From contig VGZC01000003.1 in the NCBI GenBank assembly GCA_016872725.1, forward strand, positions 62,001 to 126,000: a DNA stretch of 64,000 nucleotides, in the 5' to 3' direction. The notes below the pieces were generated by a model. The model did not search any database and was not told where the DNA came from. It saw nothing but the letters and a program-made list of their open reading frames with translations. The stretch is from Planctomycetota bacterium (GTDB lineage: Bacteria > Planctomycetota > Planctomycetia > Pirellulales > Pirellulaceae). The position numbers and the translations under genes were made by a program. This document shows, piece by piece, positions 28,174 through 36,808 of the stretch. How positions within the stretch are numbered: position 1 is the stretch's first letter; each line of letters starts with the position of its first letter.

Positions 28174-29144
28174 GTCGTGGGGTCTCGAAGGATTGCGTCA
28201 GGGTGGGAAGACTCGGCGCTCGTCCGATCGCCCGCCGCGAGGTTCCATTCGGGGTGCCGTTGGGCGAGCCGACAGGGTTCGGAGTCGAGCGGACGAGGCA
28301 CGCGTTCGAGGTCCCGCTCGGGATGTTCCCGGAATCGTTCGAGCGCGACGCGTTCGGCGTCGCGGTACATCGCGTTGCGCTGCGCGAGCACGCCGAAGTC
28401 GACTTGATGCGCGTCGAATTCGGGACCGTCCACGCACGCGAACCGCGCCTGGTCGCCGACGACCACGCGGCAACCGCCGCACATGCCCGTGCCGTCGACC
28501 ATGATCGAATTCAGGCTGACGACGGTGGGAATCGCCGCTTCGCGCGTCGCCTCCGCCACGCTCCGCATCATGGGGATCGGTCCGATCGCCAACACGAGAT
28601 CCATGGGGGGGCCGGTTCTCAGGAACTCGCGGAGCGGGTCGACAACCAAACCACGCCGGCCATGACTTCCGTCGTCCGTCGTCACGATGCACGTGTGGCT
28701 CGCCGCCCGCAGCTCGGCTTCGAGAATCACAAGGTCCTTGGCGCGCGCGCCGAGGATCGCGTCGACGTGGTTTCCCGCATCTTTCAGCGCTCGGGCCGTC
28801 GGCAGGGCGATCGCCACCCCGACGCCCCCCGCAACGACGACGACGCGCCCGTGGACGCGGATCTCGGATGGATTCCCGAGCGGGCCGACGACATCGAGCA
28901 GGCCCTGGCCGGCTTCGAGCGCGTTGATCAGGCGGGTCGTCTTGCCGATACCCTGCACGATCAGCGTGATGGTGCCCGCGCCCCCGTCGCTGTCGCAGAT
29001 CGTCAACGGAATGCGTTCGCCCCGATCGTGGACTCGGACGATCACGAACTGACCCGGCAACTGCTTCCGCGCGACGCGCGGAGCTCGCACGACGATCCGC
29101 TTCACGTCGGGACCGAGCGGGCGCGACTCGACAATCTCGAACAT
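28170..29144 (-). CDS. nfnA: NfnA/SudB-type FAD/NAD-binding oxidoreductase subunit
   Basis: 324 residues. FAD domain LPGQFVIVRVHDRGERIPLT, NAD domain VVVVAGGVGVAIALPTARAL, and the [2Fe-2S] motif GTGMCGGCRVVVGDQARFAC, followed by DGPEFDAHQVDF. This is the small subunit of Nfn, where NADH bifurcation would take place. About 45 residues beyond the usual end (ERVPRPLDSEPCRLAQRHPE region) are an unusual tail. First gene of the nfn-hyd run, so the operon promoter should lie in 29145-29436. Confidence 0.88.
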   Translation of the reverse strand: MFEIVESRPLGPDVKRIVVRAPRVARKQLPGQFVIVRVHDRGERIPLTICDSDGGAGTITLIVQGIGKTTRLINALEAGQGLLDVVGPLGNPSEIRVHGRVVVVAGGVGVAIALPTARALKDAGNHVDAILGARAKDLVILEAELRAASHTCIVTTDDGSHGRRGLVVDPLREFLRTGPPMDLVLAIGPIPMMRSVAEATREAAIPTVVSLNSIMVDGTGMCGGCRVVVGDQARFACVDGPEFDAHQVDFGVLAQRNAMYRDAERVALERFREHPERDLERVPRPLDSEPCRLAQRHPEWNLAAGDRTSAESSHPDAILRDPTT

Positions 29145-29436
29145 GCTTCCTCACTTGGGATTCGGCCGCGTTCCCGAGAGAATCCACACGGAATCCAAAC
29201 GGAGCAAATCGCGCGCCGTTCCCGGTCCTGCGGTTTTGGGCACCGCGTCGGCGTTCGGCCGACGCCGCCCGGTTCGGCGAACGCGAAGGTCCGTTGCATG
29301 GGACTGGCGCGCAGTGTAGCACGGTCGGGCCGGTCGTCCGAGTGGGCCGGAAGCCGGGAAGACAGTACGGCCGAACGCGGCTACAATCGGCGTCCTCTCG
29401 ACGCGCACCTGGTCCCGTGTTCCGATCGTCGGCTCG

Positions 29437-30723
29437 ATGTCTCCCGTGGTTCCCGTATTGTCGCCGCACGCGCCTCCCGCGCGCACCGCGCGCTTGGCGC
29501 TCGGCGCGATGGTCTCGCTCTACTTTTTTTCCTTCTTCCTGCGCGCGTCGGTGCCCGGCACCATTTTCAACGAACTGCAAATCGACCTGGCGCTCACCGC
29601 CGCCCAGGTGACCGGACTGAGCTCGGCGTTCTTCTACGTCTACGCGCCGATGCAGTTCGTGGCCGGCGTTTGCGCCGACAGGTTCGGCGGTGTCCGAACG
29701 CTGCTGTCCGGCGCGCTCGTCATGACCATCGGCGCGGCTTGGTTCCCGCAATCCGATTCGGTGGTCGCATGCTACGCAAGCCGCGCGTTGACGGGATTCG
29801 GCGCGAGTTTCCTGTACCTGTCGATCGTCAAGGAAATCGACGTGCTGTTCGGCCCGATCCGGTTTCCGACCGTGCTGGGGACGGTATTGGGATTCGGCTA
29901 CGCGGGCGGCATCGCGGCCATGTTGCCGTTCGAGCGGGTCGTCGCGCTGACGGGGTGGCGATGGGCTCTGCGGGGCGCGGCGATCGCGCTCGCCGTCGTT
30001 TGGGTTGTCGCCTTCATCGTGCTGAGCCGGATTGGTCCGAAATCGGGGTCGCCGGTCCGGTTGTCCTGGAAGCCTCTTTGGCGCGTGTTTGTCCATGGGC
30101 CGAGCCGTCCGCTTTTTCTGGTCGGGTTGATCAACTATCCGGCGTATTTCGTGATGCAGGCGGGTATCGGCAAGAAGTTCCTTCAGGATCATGTCGGATT
30201 GAGTTCGGCGTCGGGCGCCCTGTTCACCACGATCATGATGGGGATCAGCGCGTCGATGATGCTGTCGGCGGGGCCCCTTCTCCGTTTGACGCGCCACCGC
30301 CGAAAACCGCACCTGTACGTCGCGAGTTCGTTGATTCTGATCGCGTCGAGCCTGCTGCTCGCGGGCGTACTGATGCGGGCGCGGGGAGTCTGGTTCCTGT
30401 TCTGTTACGCGATGCTCGCCACGTCCACCGCGTCGGCGCCGGCGGGCAACGCCCTGATGAAGGAACTGCACGGCCGCGAGGTGGTGGGAGCGGCGATCGC
30501 CGTTTTCAATGGAATGGCGTACATCGGAGTGGCCCTGTTGACGCAGGTGATCGGCCTGGTCCTCGACGGATTCTCGAGTGCCGCGCGGATCTCGGACCGC
30601 GCCGTCGAATACCCCCCCGCGGCCTACGCGACGATCTTCGCGATCCTCTCCTGCCTGTCGGTCGTGTCGCTGACCGCGACGCATTTCATCCGCGAGACGC
30701 ACGGATATGAGCCGCGCGCGTAG
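29437..30723 (+). CDS. MFS transporter
   Basis: 428 residues with about 12 hydrophobic helices. The first helix (LGAMVSLYFFSFFLRASVPG) and the loop 2-3 motif (GVCADRFGGVRT, close to the GxxxDRxGxR signature) are typical of the major facilitator superfamily. SRALTGFGASFLYLS resembles the motif in helix 4. No ligand can be read from the sequence. It diverges from the nfn-hyd operon; a shared control is possible but not shown. No clear ribosome site precedes the ATG. Confidence 0.88.
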   Translation: MSPVVPVLSPHAPPARTARLALGAMVSLYFFSFFLRASVPGTIFNELQIDLALTAAQVTGLSSAFFYVYAPMQFVAGVCADRFGGVRTLLSGALVMTIGAAWFPQSDSVVACYASRALTGFGASFLYLSIVKEIDVLFGPIRFPTVLGTVLGFGYAGGIAAMLPFERVVALTGWRWALRGAAIALAVVWVVAFIVLSRIGPKSGSPVRLSWKPLWRVFVHGPSRPLFLVGLINYPAYFVMQAGIGKKFLQDHVGLSSASGALFTTIMMGISASMMLSAGPLLRLTRHRRKPHLYVASSLILIASSLLLAGVLMRARGVWFLFCYAMLATSTASAPAGNALMKELHGREVVGAAIAVFNGMAYIGVALLTQVIGLVLDGFSSAARISDRAVEYPPAAYATIFAILSCLSVVSLTATHFIRETHGYEPRA

Positions 30724-30769
30724 GCGTTCGCGGCGCGATTCCTCGCATCGCGCATCCGACCGATCCGAC

Positions 30770-31429
30770 TCAACGGGAATCGCCCGCATCGAGCAGGCCG
30801 CGGGCACGCAGTTCCCGCTCGAGCCCGCTCGGCGATTCGAACCGCACGGCGTCGAACCCGGCTTCAAGCGCCCCCGCGACGTTGTCCGCGCGATCGTCGG
30901 TGAAGAAGATCTCGCGAGGCGCCGCGCCCGCCATGGCGGCGGCCGCGCGGTAGATGTCCGGTTCGGGCTTCGTGCTCCGGAGTTCGTAGCTGAGCGCGTG
31001 GATGAGGAACCGTTCGGTGAGAAGAGGGTAGTCGGCCACGCAGCGCGCCCAATGCGCCTCGCACGTGTTCGAGAGAATCCCCAAACGGTGTCCTCGGTCG
31101 TGCAATCGGGCGACAATTCCGTGCGTTTCGTGGATAACCGAGAACATGTCGGCGCACGCCTCGCGCAGCGCTTCGTAGCCGGGTCGGGTCCCCGTCGCCT
31201 CGCAAAACCGTTCGTGGAATTCGCGGCTCGTGATGTCGCCCCGTTCGTACGCGTGTTCGAGGGGCGTATTGTAGACGACGCCGCGCACTCGGCTCGCCGA
31301 AAGGCCCGTCAGCGCGGCCATCCGTTCGCAGGACCGTTCGTGGCTGAAGTCGAGCAGGACTTTTCCGAGGTCGAAATAGACAAAGGCGATCGGGCGAAAG
31401 GTCGTGGGCGCGTCGTCCCCGTGCGTCAT
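30770..31429 (-). CDS. HAD family hydrolase
   Basis: 219 residues from the ATG at 31429, which has AGGAG 6 nt upstream. HAD motif I is VYFDLGKVLLDF: the nucleophile Asp is present and the second Asp is replaced by Gly, as in YihX-type sugar phosphatases. Motif II is LGILSNTCEAHW, motif III lysine in RSTKPEPDIYRAAA, motif IV IFFTDDRADNVAGA. A small helical cap lies between motifs I and II. Substrate unknown; subclass I with the C1 cap. Confidence 0.88.
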   Translation of the reverse strand: MTHGDDAPTTFRPIAFVYFDLGKVLLDFSHERSCERMAALTGLSASRVRGVVYNTPLEHAYERGDITSREFHERFCEATGTRPGYEALREACADMFSVIHETHGIVARLHDRGHRLGILSNTCEAHWARCVADYPLLTERFLIHALSYELRSTKPEPDIYRAAAAMAGAAPREIFFTDDRADNVAGALEAGFDAVRFESPSGLERELRARGLLDAGDSR

Positions 31430-31564
31430 CGAAGGCTCCTGATCCCGAGGTTCCAAAGAGGCCCCCATGGTCGCTGCTCGAGGGTCGACTTACAATGCCC
31501 GTCCTTGCCGTGAGGGCCCGTTCGGCCGACGGCTCGATCGATCAGGACCCTGGGGACGCATGCC

Positions 31565-33244
31565 ATGCCCGAACCGCTCAATCGCCACAGCCGCAGGATC
31601 ACGCAGGTCAAGAGCCAGGGCGCGTCGCAGGCCATGCTCTACGGTACCGGTTTGACCGACGCCGACATGAGCAAGGGGCAGGTCGGTATCGCGAGCATGT
31701 GGTACGAGGGCAACACGTGCAACATGCATCTGAACGACCTCGCCGCCAAAGTCAAGGAAGGCGTCATCCAAGCCGGACTCGTCGGCATGCGGTTCAACAC
31801 GATCGGCGTGAGCGACGGCATCTCGATGGGGACGGAGGGCATGAGTTATTCGCTTCAGTCCCGCGATCTGATCGCCGACTCGATCGAGACGGTCATGGGG
31901 GCGCACTGGTACGACGCGCTCATCGCGCTCCCCGGATGCGACAAGAACATGCCGGGTTGCCTGATCGCGATGGGGCGGCTGAACCGGCCGGCCCTGATGG
32001 TCTACGGCGGCACGATCAAGGCCGGTTTTCACGACGGCGAGAAACTCGATATCGTCTCCGCGTTCCAATGCTACGGACAGTACCTTGCCGGCACGATCGA
32101 CGAATCGAAGCGGCACGACATCGTGAGGGAATCATGCCCGGGCGCGGGCGCCTGCGGAGGCATGTACACGGCCAATACGATGGCGACGGCCATCGAGGCG
32201 ATGGGCATGAGTCTGCCGTACAGTTCGTCGACGCCCGCCGTCGATCCGGCGAAGTTCGAGGAATGCCTTCGCGCGGGTGACGCGATCCGCGTTCTGCTCG
32301 AAAAGGACCTCAGGCCCCGCGACATCATGACGCGGCGCGCGTTCGAAAACGCGATCGTCCTTGTCATGGCGGTCGGCGGATCGACCAATGCCGTGCTGCA
32401 CCTGTTGGCGATGGCGCGGAGCGTCGACGTGCCGCTCACCATCGACGACTTCCAGGCGATCAGCGACAAGACGCCCTATCTGGCCGATCTCAAACCAAGC
32501 GGCGCGCATGTGCAAGAGGACCTGCACGGCGTGGGCGGAACACCGGCCGTCATGAAATACCTGCTCGAAAAGGGCTTGATCCACGGCGATTGCGTCACGG
32601 TGACCGGAAAGACGGTCGCCGAGAATCTCCGGGACGTTCCGGGCCTCGCCGCGAACCAGACGATCGTGCGGCCGGTCGACAAACCGCTGAAGCCGACCGG
32701 CCATATCCGCATCCTGAAAGGCAGTCTCGCGCCCGAGGGCGCGGTCGCGAAAATCACGGGAAAGGAAGGCCTTCGGTTCGAAGGGCCGGCCCGCGTCTTC
32801 GATTCCGAAGAGGCGATGCTCGCCGCCCTCGAACAATCCCGCATCCGACGCGGCGATGTCGTGATCATCCGTTACGAGGGTCCCAAGGGCGGGCCCGGCA
32901 TGCCCGAGATGCTCACTCCGACGTCGGCCATCATCGGCGCGGGACTTGGCGCCGATGTCGCCTTGTTGACCGACGGCCGCTTCTCGGGCGGTTCGCACGG
33001 CTTCATCGTCGGCCATGTGACGCCCGAGGCGCAGGAAGGCGGTCCGGTGGCGCTCGTGCGCGACGGCGACCGCATCTCGCTCGACGCCGAATCGAACCGC
33101 ATCGACTTGCGTGTCGACTCCAACGAACTCGACGCGCGCCGCGCCGCGTGGACCCCGCCTCCGCTCAAGGCGCGGCGCGGCGCGCTTGCCAAGTACATTC
33201 GCCTCGTTCGCTCCGCATCCGAAGGTTGCGTCACGGACGAATAG
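31565..33244 (+). CDS. ilvD: Dihydroxy-acid dehydratase
   Basis: 559 residues, the usual length. It dehydrates 2,3-dihydroxy-isovalerate and its isoleucine counterpart in branched-chain amino acid synthesis. Fe-S and Mg ligands are in [16 protein letters not shown] and [17 protein letters not shown]; further signatures are [35 protein letters not shown] and the C-terminal [20 protein letters not shown]. No leader peptide rich in Ile, Val or Leu is seen in the 135-bp gap upstream. Confidence 0.96.
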   Translation: MPEPLNRHSRRITQVKSQGASQAMLYGTGLTDADMSKGQVGIASMWYEGNTCNMHLNDLAAKVKEGVIQAGLVGMRFNTIGVSDGISMGTEGMSYSLQSRDLIADSIETVMGAHWYDALIALPGCDKNMPGCLIAMGRLNRPALMVYGGTIKAGFHDGEKLDIVSAFQCYGQYLAGTIDESKRHDIVRESCPGAGACGGMYTANTMATAIEAMGMSLPYSSSTPAVDPAKFEECLRAGDAIRVLLEKDLRPRDIMTRRAFENAIVLVMAVGGSTNAVLHLLAMARSVDVPLTIDDFQAISDKTPYLADLKPSGAHVQEDLHGVGGTPAVMKYLLEKGLIHGDCVTVTGKTVAENLRDVPGLAANQTIVRPVDKPLKPTGHIRILKGSLAPEGAVAKITGKEGLRFEGPARVFDSEEAMLAALEQSRIRRGDVVIIRYEGPKGGPGMPEMLTPTSAIIGAGLGADVALLTDGRFSGGSHGFIVGHVTPEAQEGGPVALVRDGDRISLDAESNRIDLRVDSNELDARRAAWTPPPLKARRGALAKYIRLVRSASEGCVTDE

Positions 33245-33453
33245 CCTCGCCGCACTTCATCCCTCAGGCTTCGTCCTTCAGCCTCCCTCCTTTCTTTTCG
33301 CTTGCCATGCGACGTGCGGTTCGACTACGCTGGGGAAACAGAGCGTGGCGATCGACGTATCGCGCGGAACGGGCGCGGCGCGGAGCGGCGTCCGCGGGCA
33401 TTCCGCCTTCGCATGCGATCGACATGCGGTCCGAGGCGCGGGGAACGGGAACC

Positions 33454-33927
33454 ATGATGCGCGATGAACTCGAGTCGTTCTTCGCCGATCCGTCGGCGGA
33501 GAACTACCTTCGCGTGCGGCGCCGCGTTCTCGGCTATCGCCGGGCGCCCGTTCCCGAACAGATCGCCTTGGTGGAAATCGACTTCCGCAGCGGCGCGTAC
33601 GACCGTGTTCGATCGGAACTTCCCCGACTCTTGCCCCATTGGAAGCTGTCGCCGCGCTTCTATCGGCTCGCCGGCCTGACGGCGCTCGAATCGGGCGACG
33701 ACGAAGGGGCCCGCGTCGATCGGTTCCTCCACGAGACCTGTTTGCTCGGGATCCTCGCCACCGGCGAAGGCGACGCCGACGCGCCGTACCGCATCACGTA
33801 CGCGTCCGACGTCGACGAGGTCTTGGAGCATCTCGGGGCGCCCGTTCGAGGCAAGAGCCTTGTGCGAGGCCCCGACGGGCTCTGCAATGTCGTCCATTCC
33901 GACACGCGCGACTTCTGGTTCGCGTGA
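33454..33927 (+). CDS. Conserved hypothetical protein (possibly DUF4919-like)
   Basis: 157 residues from the ATG at 33454 (an adjacent ATG at 33457 is equally possible; GGGA lies just upstream). No signal peptide or membrane helix. The N-terminal half is helical and TPR-like (FRSGAYDRVRSELPRLLPHW, RLAGLTALESGDDEGARVDR); the C-terminal part (YRITYASDVDEVLEHLGAPV) resembles the DUF4919 tail by eye. It lies 29 bp before a zinc-ribbon membrane protein in the same direction. Function unknown. Confidence 0.75.
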   Translation: MMRDELESFFADPSAENYLRVRRRVLGYRRAPVPEQIALVEIDFRSGAYDRVRSELPRLLPHWKLSPRFYRLAGLTALESGDDEGARVDRFLHETCLLGILATGEGDADAPYRITYASDVDEVLEHLGAPVRGKSLVRGPDGLCNVVHSDTRDFWFA

Positions 33928-33956
33928 TCGTGCCCCCCTTCGATGCCGGACGTATC

Positions 33957-34838
33957 ATGCTGGTCCACGTGACGTGCGGTCGCTGTCAGAGGCAAGTCAA
34001 GGTCAGCTCGCGATTCGCGGGCCGCGACGTCGCATGTCCGCATTGCCGCGGCACGATCGCCGTTCCTCCTTCGGTTTCCGGACCGAATTCCGCCGAGCCC
34101 GCGCCGGTCGGCGACCGCGATGCGGCCGTTTCCGGTTCCATGCCTCCGCCGGTCCCCGAAAACGGCCCATCGACCGGTGTCGATTCGCCTCGTTTCGAGT
34201 GGCTCGAACCACCGCCGTTGCTCGAACCCCGCGAAACGGCGGCGCCGACGTCGCAAGCCGCCGAGCGGATCGCCGTATCGCGTTCAGTCATCCTCATGCA
34301 GGGTGTTCTTCTGGCGTTGACGGCGATCGCCGGTTTTGTTTTCGGATGGATGACCGGTGTTGGACAGGGATCCGGAAAGGGAGCCGCCGTTCAACCCTGT
34401 TTTCTCGACGGCAAGGTCATGCGGGCCGGCGAGGACGGACCTGCTCGGCCCGATGCGGGCGCCGTCGTATTGATCTTCCCGCGCGACGAACGGCCGGATG
34501 CGGGTTCGCGCGTTCCGGTCGCCGGCTTGCGGCCCAACGAAGAGGACTTGGAAACGCGGAAGCGGAGCGGCACGTTGCTGAGGGCGATGGGAGCCGACCT
34601 TTCCCGCGCTGGCGACGACGGACACTACCATCTGAGGGTTCGCCGCGCGGGACATTACTACGTGCTTTCCCTTTCCGGGAACATCCGGCGGAACTCGGCG
34701 GAACCGCTCGATCGCACCATGCTCGCCGAACTCGGACGCTATGTCGATCGCGCGAATGAGTTGATCGGTTCGAGCGCGTTCCAGTGGCGGGAACTCGAAA
34801 TCCGGTCGGACACCACGATCCAAGTGACGTTCCGCTGA
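33957..34838 (+). CDS. Zinc-ribbon single-pass membrane protein
   Basis: 293 residues. Residues 6-29 are a CGRC...CPHC ribbon of the MJ0042 kind; a Pro/Glu-rich linker follows; one helix (MQGVLLALTAIAGFVFGWMT) lies at about residue 115-135. The exported C-terminal half has a carboxypeptidase-regulatory-like beta-sandwich look (FLDGKVMRAGEDGPARPDAG, DDGHYHLRVRRAGHYYVLSL). The design matches the protein at 10643. An alternative GTG at 33924 would overlap the preceding stop by 4 nt, but has no ribosome site. Function unknown. Confidence 0.78.
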   Translation: MLVHVTCGRCQRQVKVSSRFAGRDVACPHCRGTIAVPPSVSGPNSAEPAPVGDRDAAVSGSMPPPVPENGPSTGVDSPRFEWLEPPPLLEPRETAAPTSQAAERIAVSRSVILMQGVLLALTAIAGFVFGWMTGVGQGSGKGAAVQPCFLDGKVMRAGEDGPARPDAGAVVLIFPRDERPDAGSRVPVAGLRPNEEDLETRKRSGTLLRAMGADLSRAGDDGHYHLRVRRAGHYYVLSLSGNIRRNSAEPLDRTMLAELGRYVDRANELIGSSAFQWRELEIRSDTTIQVTFR

Positions 34839-34862
34839 TCGTTCCGGGGGCCCGAGCGCCGT

Positions 34863-35273
34863 CTACTCCTCGGGACCATCGGTCAACGATCGGATGCCGA
34901 CGGCGACGACGAGCAGGATGAGATCGACGAGCAATACGATGGCGATTCCGCCTCCGACCCAGTGCAGGACGCGCGCGACGCGTTCGTCGCCGAGCGATCC
35001 AAGAAGCATGGCGAAGGCGGTTACGGTGAAGAACGCGGCGGCGCCGACCGCGAGGATGGCCAGGAGCGACGCGACGATGCGTTGGGGTTTCACGGCGAAG
35101 GTGGACTCCGAAGGGAGATCGGTGCGGCCATTCTGCGAGTCGGTCCGCGATCTGTCAATCGCCGTCGCGACCCGGCTCGACGAACGGAACGCCCGATCCG
35201 TCGCGGCGGCCGACGCGCCGGCTTCGCGCGAGGCGCCGCCGGGGATTGCAATGCGGCCGCGCGGCGGCCACAA
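34863..35273 (-). CDS. Small two-helix membrane protein
   Basis: 136 residues if started at 35273; a GTG at 35093 would give 76 residues and begin just before the first helix. Two hydrophobic helices are clear (VASLLAILAVGAAAFFTVTA and GGIAIVLLVDLILLVVAVGI) separated by a short loop. The N-terminal 60 residues are Arg/Ser/Ala-rich with good GC3 but no visible motif, so the start is unsettled. It converges with the zinc-ribbon gene. Function unknown. Confidence 0.55.
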   Translation of the reverse strand: MWPPRGRIAIPGGASREAGASAAATDRAFRSSSRVATAIDRSRTDSQNGRTDLPSESTFAVKPQRIVASLLAILAVGAAAFFTVTAFAMLLGSLGDERVARVLHWVGGGIAIVLLVDLILLVVAVGIRSLTDGPEE

Positions 35274-35413
35274 TCGCCGAGCGTGGGGATGCGTTGGGGA
35301 GCGCGCGGCCGCGGTGCCTCGCCGCGCCGGCTCAACGGCGCCCCGACGGCGACCGTGACAACGAAGACAGGATCCCCCCCAACCGCTCCATCCAGCTCCT
35401 TGGGAGAATTGCC

Positions 35414-36808
35414 GTGACAGTGAAATCCGGAAATGAAAGCTCCTCGCGCCGCGAGTTCCTCAAGACGTCGGGCCGCGTCGCCGCCGCGACGACCCTCGCC
35501 GGCTTGGCCGCGCCGCGCGTGCATGCGGCGTCGGATGACACGTTGCAGGTCGCATTGATCGGATGTGGAGGACGCGGGACCGGCGCGGCGTCCGACGCGC
35601 TCTCGGTCAAACAGGGGCCGATCCAGCTTGTCGCGATGGCCGACGTGTTCCAGGACCGGCTCAACGGAAGCTACCAGAACCTGAAAAACCGGTTCGACAA
35701 ACAGGTCGACGTCCCACCCGAGCGGCAGTTCATCGGGTTCGACGGGTATCGCGCGGCGATCGACAGCATGAAGCCGGGCGGAATCGCGATTTTCGCCACG
35801 CCGCTCGCGTTCCGATGGGCGCACTTCCAGTACGCGGTGGAGAAGGGCATGCACGTGTTCATGGAAAAGCCGCTCACCGCGGACGCTCCCACTTCCCGGC
35901 GGATATTGCGGATCGGCGAACAGGCGACCGCGAAGAACCTGAAGGTCGGCGTCGGACTGATGTCCCGGCACAGCCGCCACCTCCAGCAACTGCACGAGAG
36001 AATCCAGGAAGGGGCCATCGGCGACATCGTGTCGATGTTCGCCTATCGGATGACGGGCCCCGTCGGCTCCGCGTTCTCGGAAAAATGGCCCGGCACGCCG
36101 AGCGAACTGCTTTGGCAGATCCGGAACTTCCATAGCTTCCTCTGGGCGAGCGGCGGGTCGTTCAACGATTTCTATATCCACGTCATCGATCATTGTTGCT
36201 GGATGAAGAACGCCTGGCCCGTCAAGGCCCAAGCGCTCGGCGGGCGGCACTACCGCGCCAACTCGCGGGGGAATCGGCTCGTCGATCAGAACTTCGACGT
36301 CTATTCCGTGGAATACACGTTCGCCGACGGATCCAAGCTCGTCGCGGACGGACGGTGCGTCGCGGGAGCCGAGACGATCTATTCGAGCTACGCGCTGGGC
36401 ACGAAAGGGATGGCCATCGTCTCGAAGGCCGGGGATTGCGGACCGCCGTCGAGCGTCTATCCCGGACTGCTGCCGGACCGTTCGAAAACGACCTGGGAAT
36501 CCAAGGTCGGACCCGACGAGAACAATCCCTATCAGAACGAATGGAACGATTTGGTTGACGCGATCCGAGCCGACCGGCCGTATAATGAGGTGGACCATGG
36601 TGTGAAGGCGAGCCTGGTCAGCTCCTTAGGACGCAGAGCCGCGCATACGGGTATCGAGATCACGTATGACGAGATGTTCGACGACGATCAGGAATACGCT
36701 CCGGGCGTTGACACGTTCACGATGGATTCCCCGGCGCCCGTGCGGGCCGACGCCGACGGGAACTACGCGGTGCCGCAACCGGGCCTCGTCACCGACCGCG
36801 AGTACTAG
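35414..36808 (+). CDS. Tat-exported Gfo/Idh/MocA family oxidoreductase
   Basis: 464 residues, GTG start with GGGAG 7 nt upstream. The N-terminus carries a Tat signal (SRREFLKTSGRVAAATTLAG, cleavage after VHA). The Rossmann domain is VALIGCGGRGTGAASDA...MADVF; the catalytic region is GMHVFMEKPLTAD with the EKP motif. The C-terminal beta-sheet domain includes NDFYIHVIDHCCWM. Family members oxidise sugars or inositols with NAD(P); planctomycetes have many secreted paralogues. Substrate unknown. Its end overlaps the frame of the next gene. Confidence 0.92.
   Translation: MTVKSGNESSSRREFLKTSGRVAAATTLAGLAAPRVHAASDDTLQVALIGCGGRGTGAASDALSVKQGPIQLVAMADVFQDRLNGSYQNLKNRFDKQVDVPPERQFIGFDGYRAAIDSMKPGGIAIFATPLAFRWAHFQYAVEKGMHVFMEKPLTADAPTSRRILRIGEQATAKNLKVGVGLMSRHSRHLQQLHERIQEGAIGDIVSMFAYRMTGPVGSAFSEKWPGTPSELLWQIRNFHSFLWASGGSFNDFYIHVIDHCCWMKNAWPVKAQALGGRHYRANSRGNRLVDQNFDVYSVEYTFADGSKLVADGRCVAGAETIYSSYALGTKGMAIVSKAGDCGPPSSVYPGLLPDRSKTTWESKVGPDENNPYQNEWNDLVDAIRADRPYNEVDHGVKASLVSSLGRRAAHTGIEITYDEMFDDDQEYAPGVDTFTMDSPAPVRADADGNYAVPQPGLVTDREY

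Noticed and set aside
28198-31116. 972-residue minus-strand ORF across nfnA and the MFS gene
   Set aside because: It covers two well-recognised genes in other frames and changes character at their borders; a GC-rich shadow.
31430-31564. A branched-chain leader peptide or T-box upstream of ilvD
   Set aside because: No Ile/Val/Leu-rich short ORF and no terminator-like structure seen.
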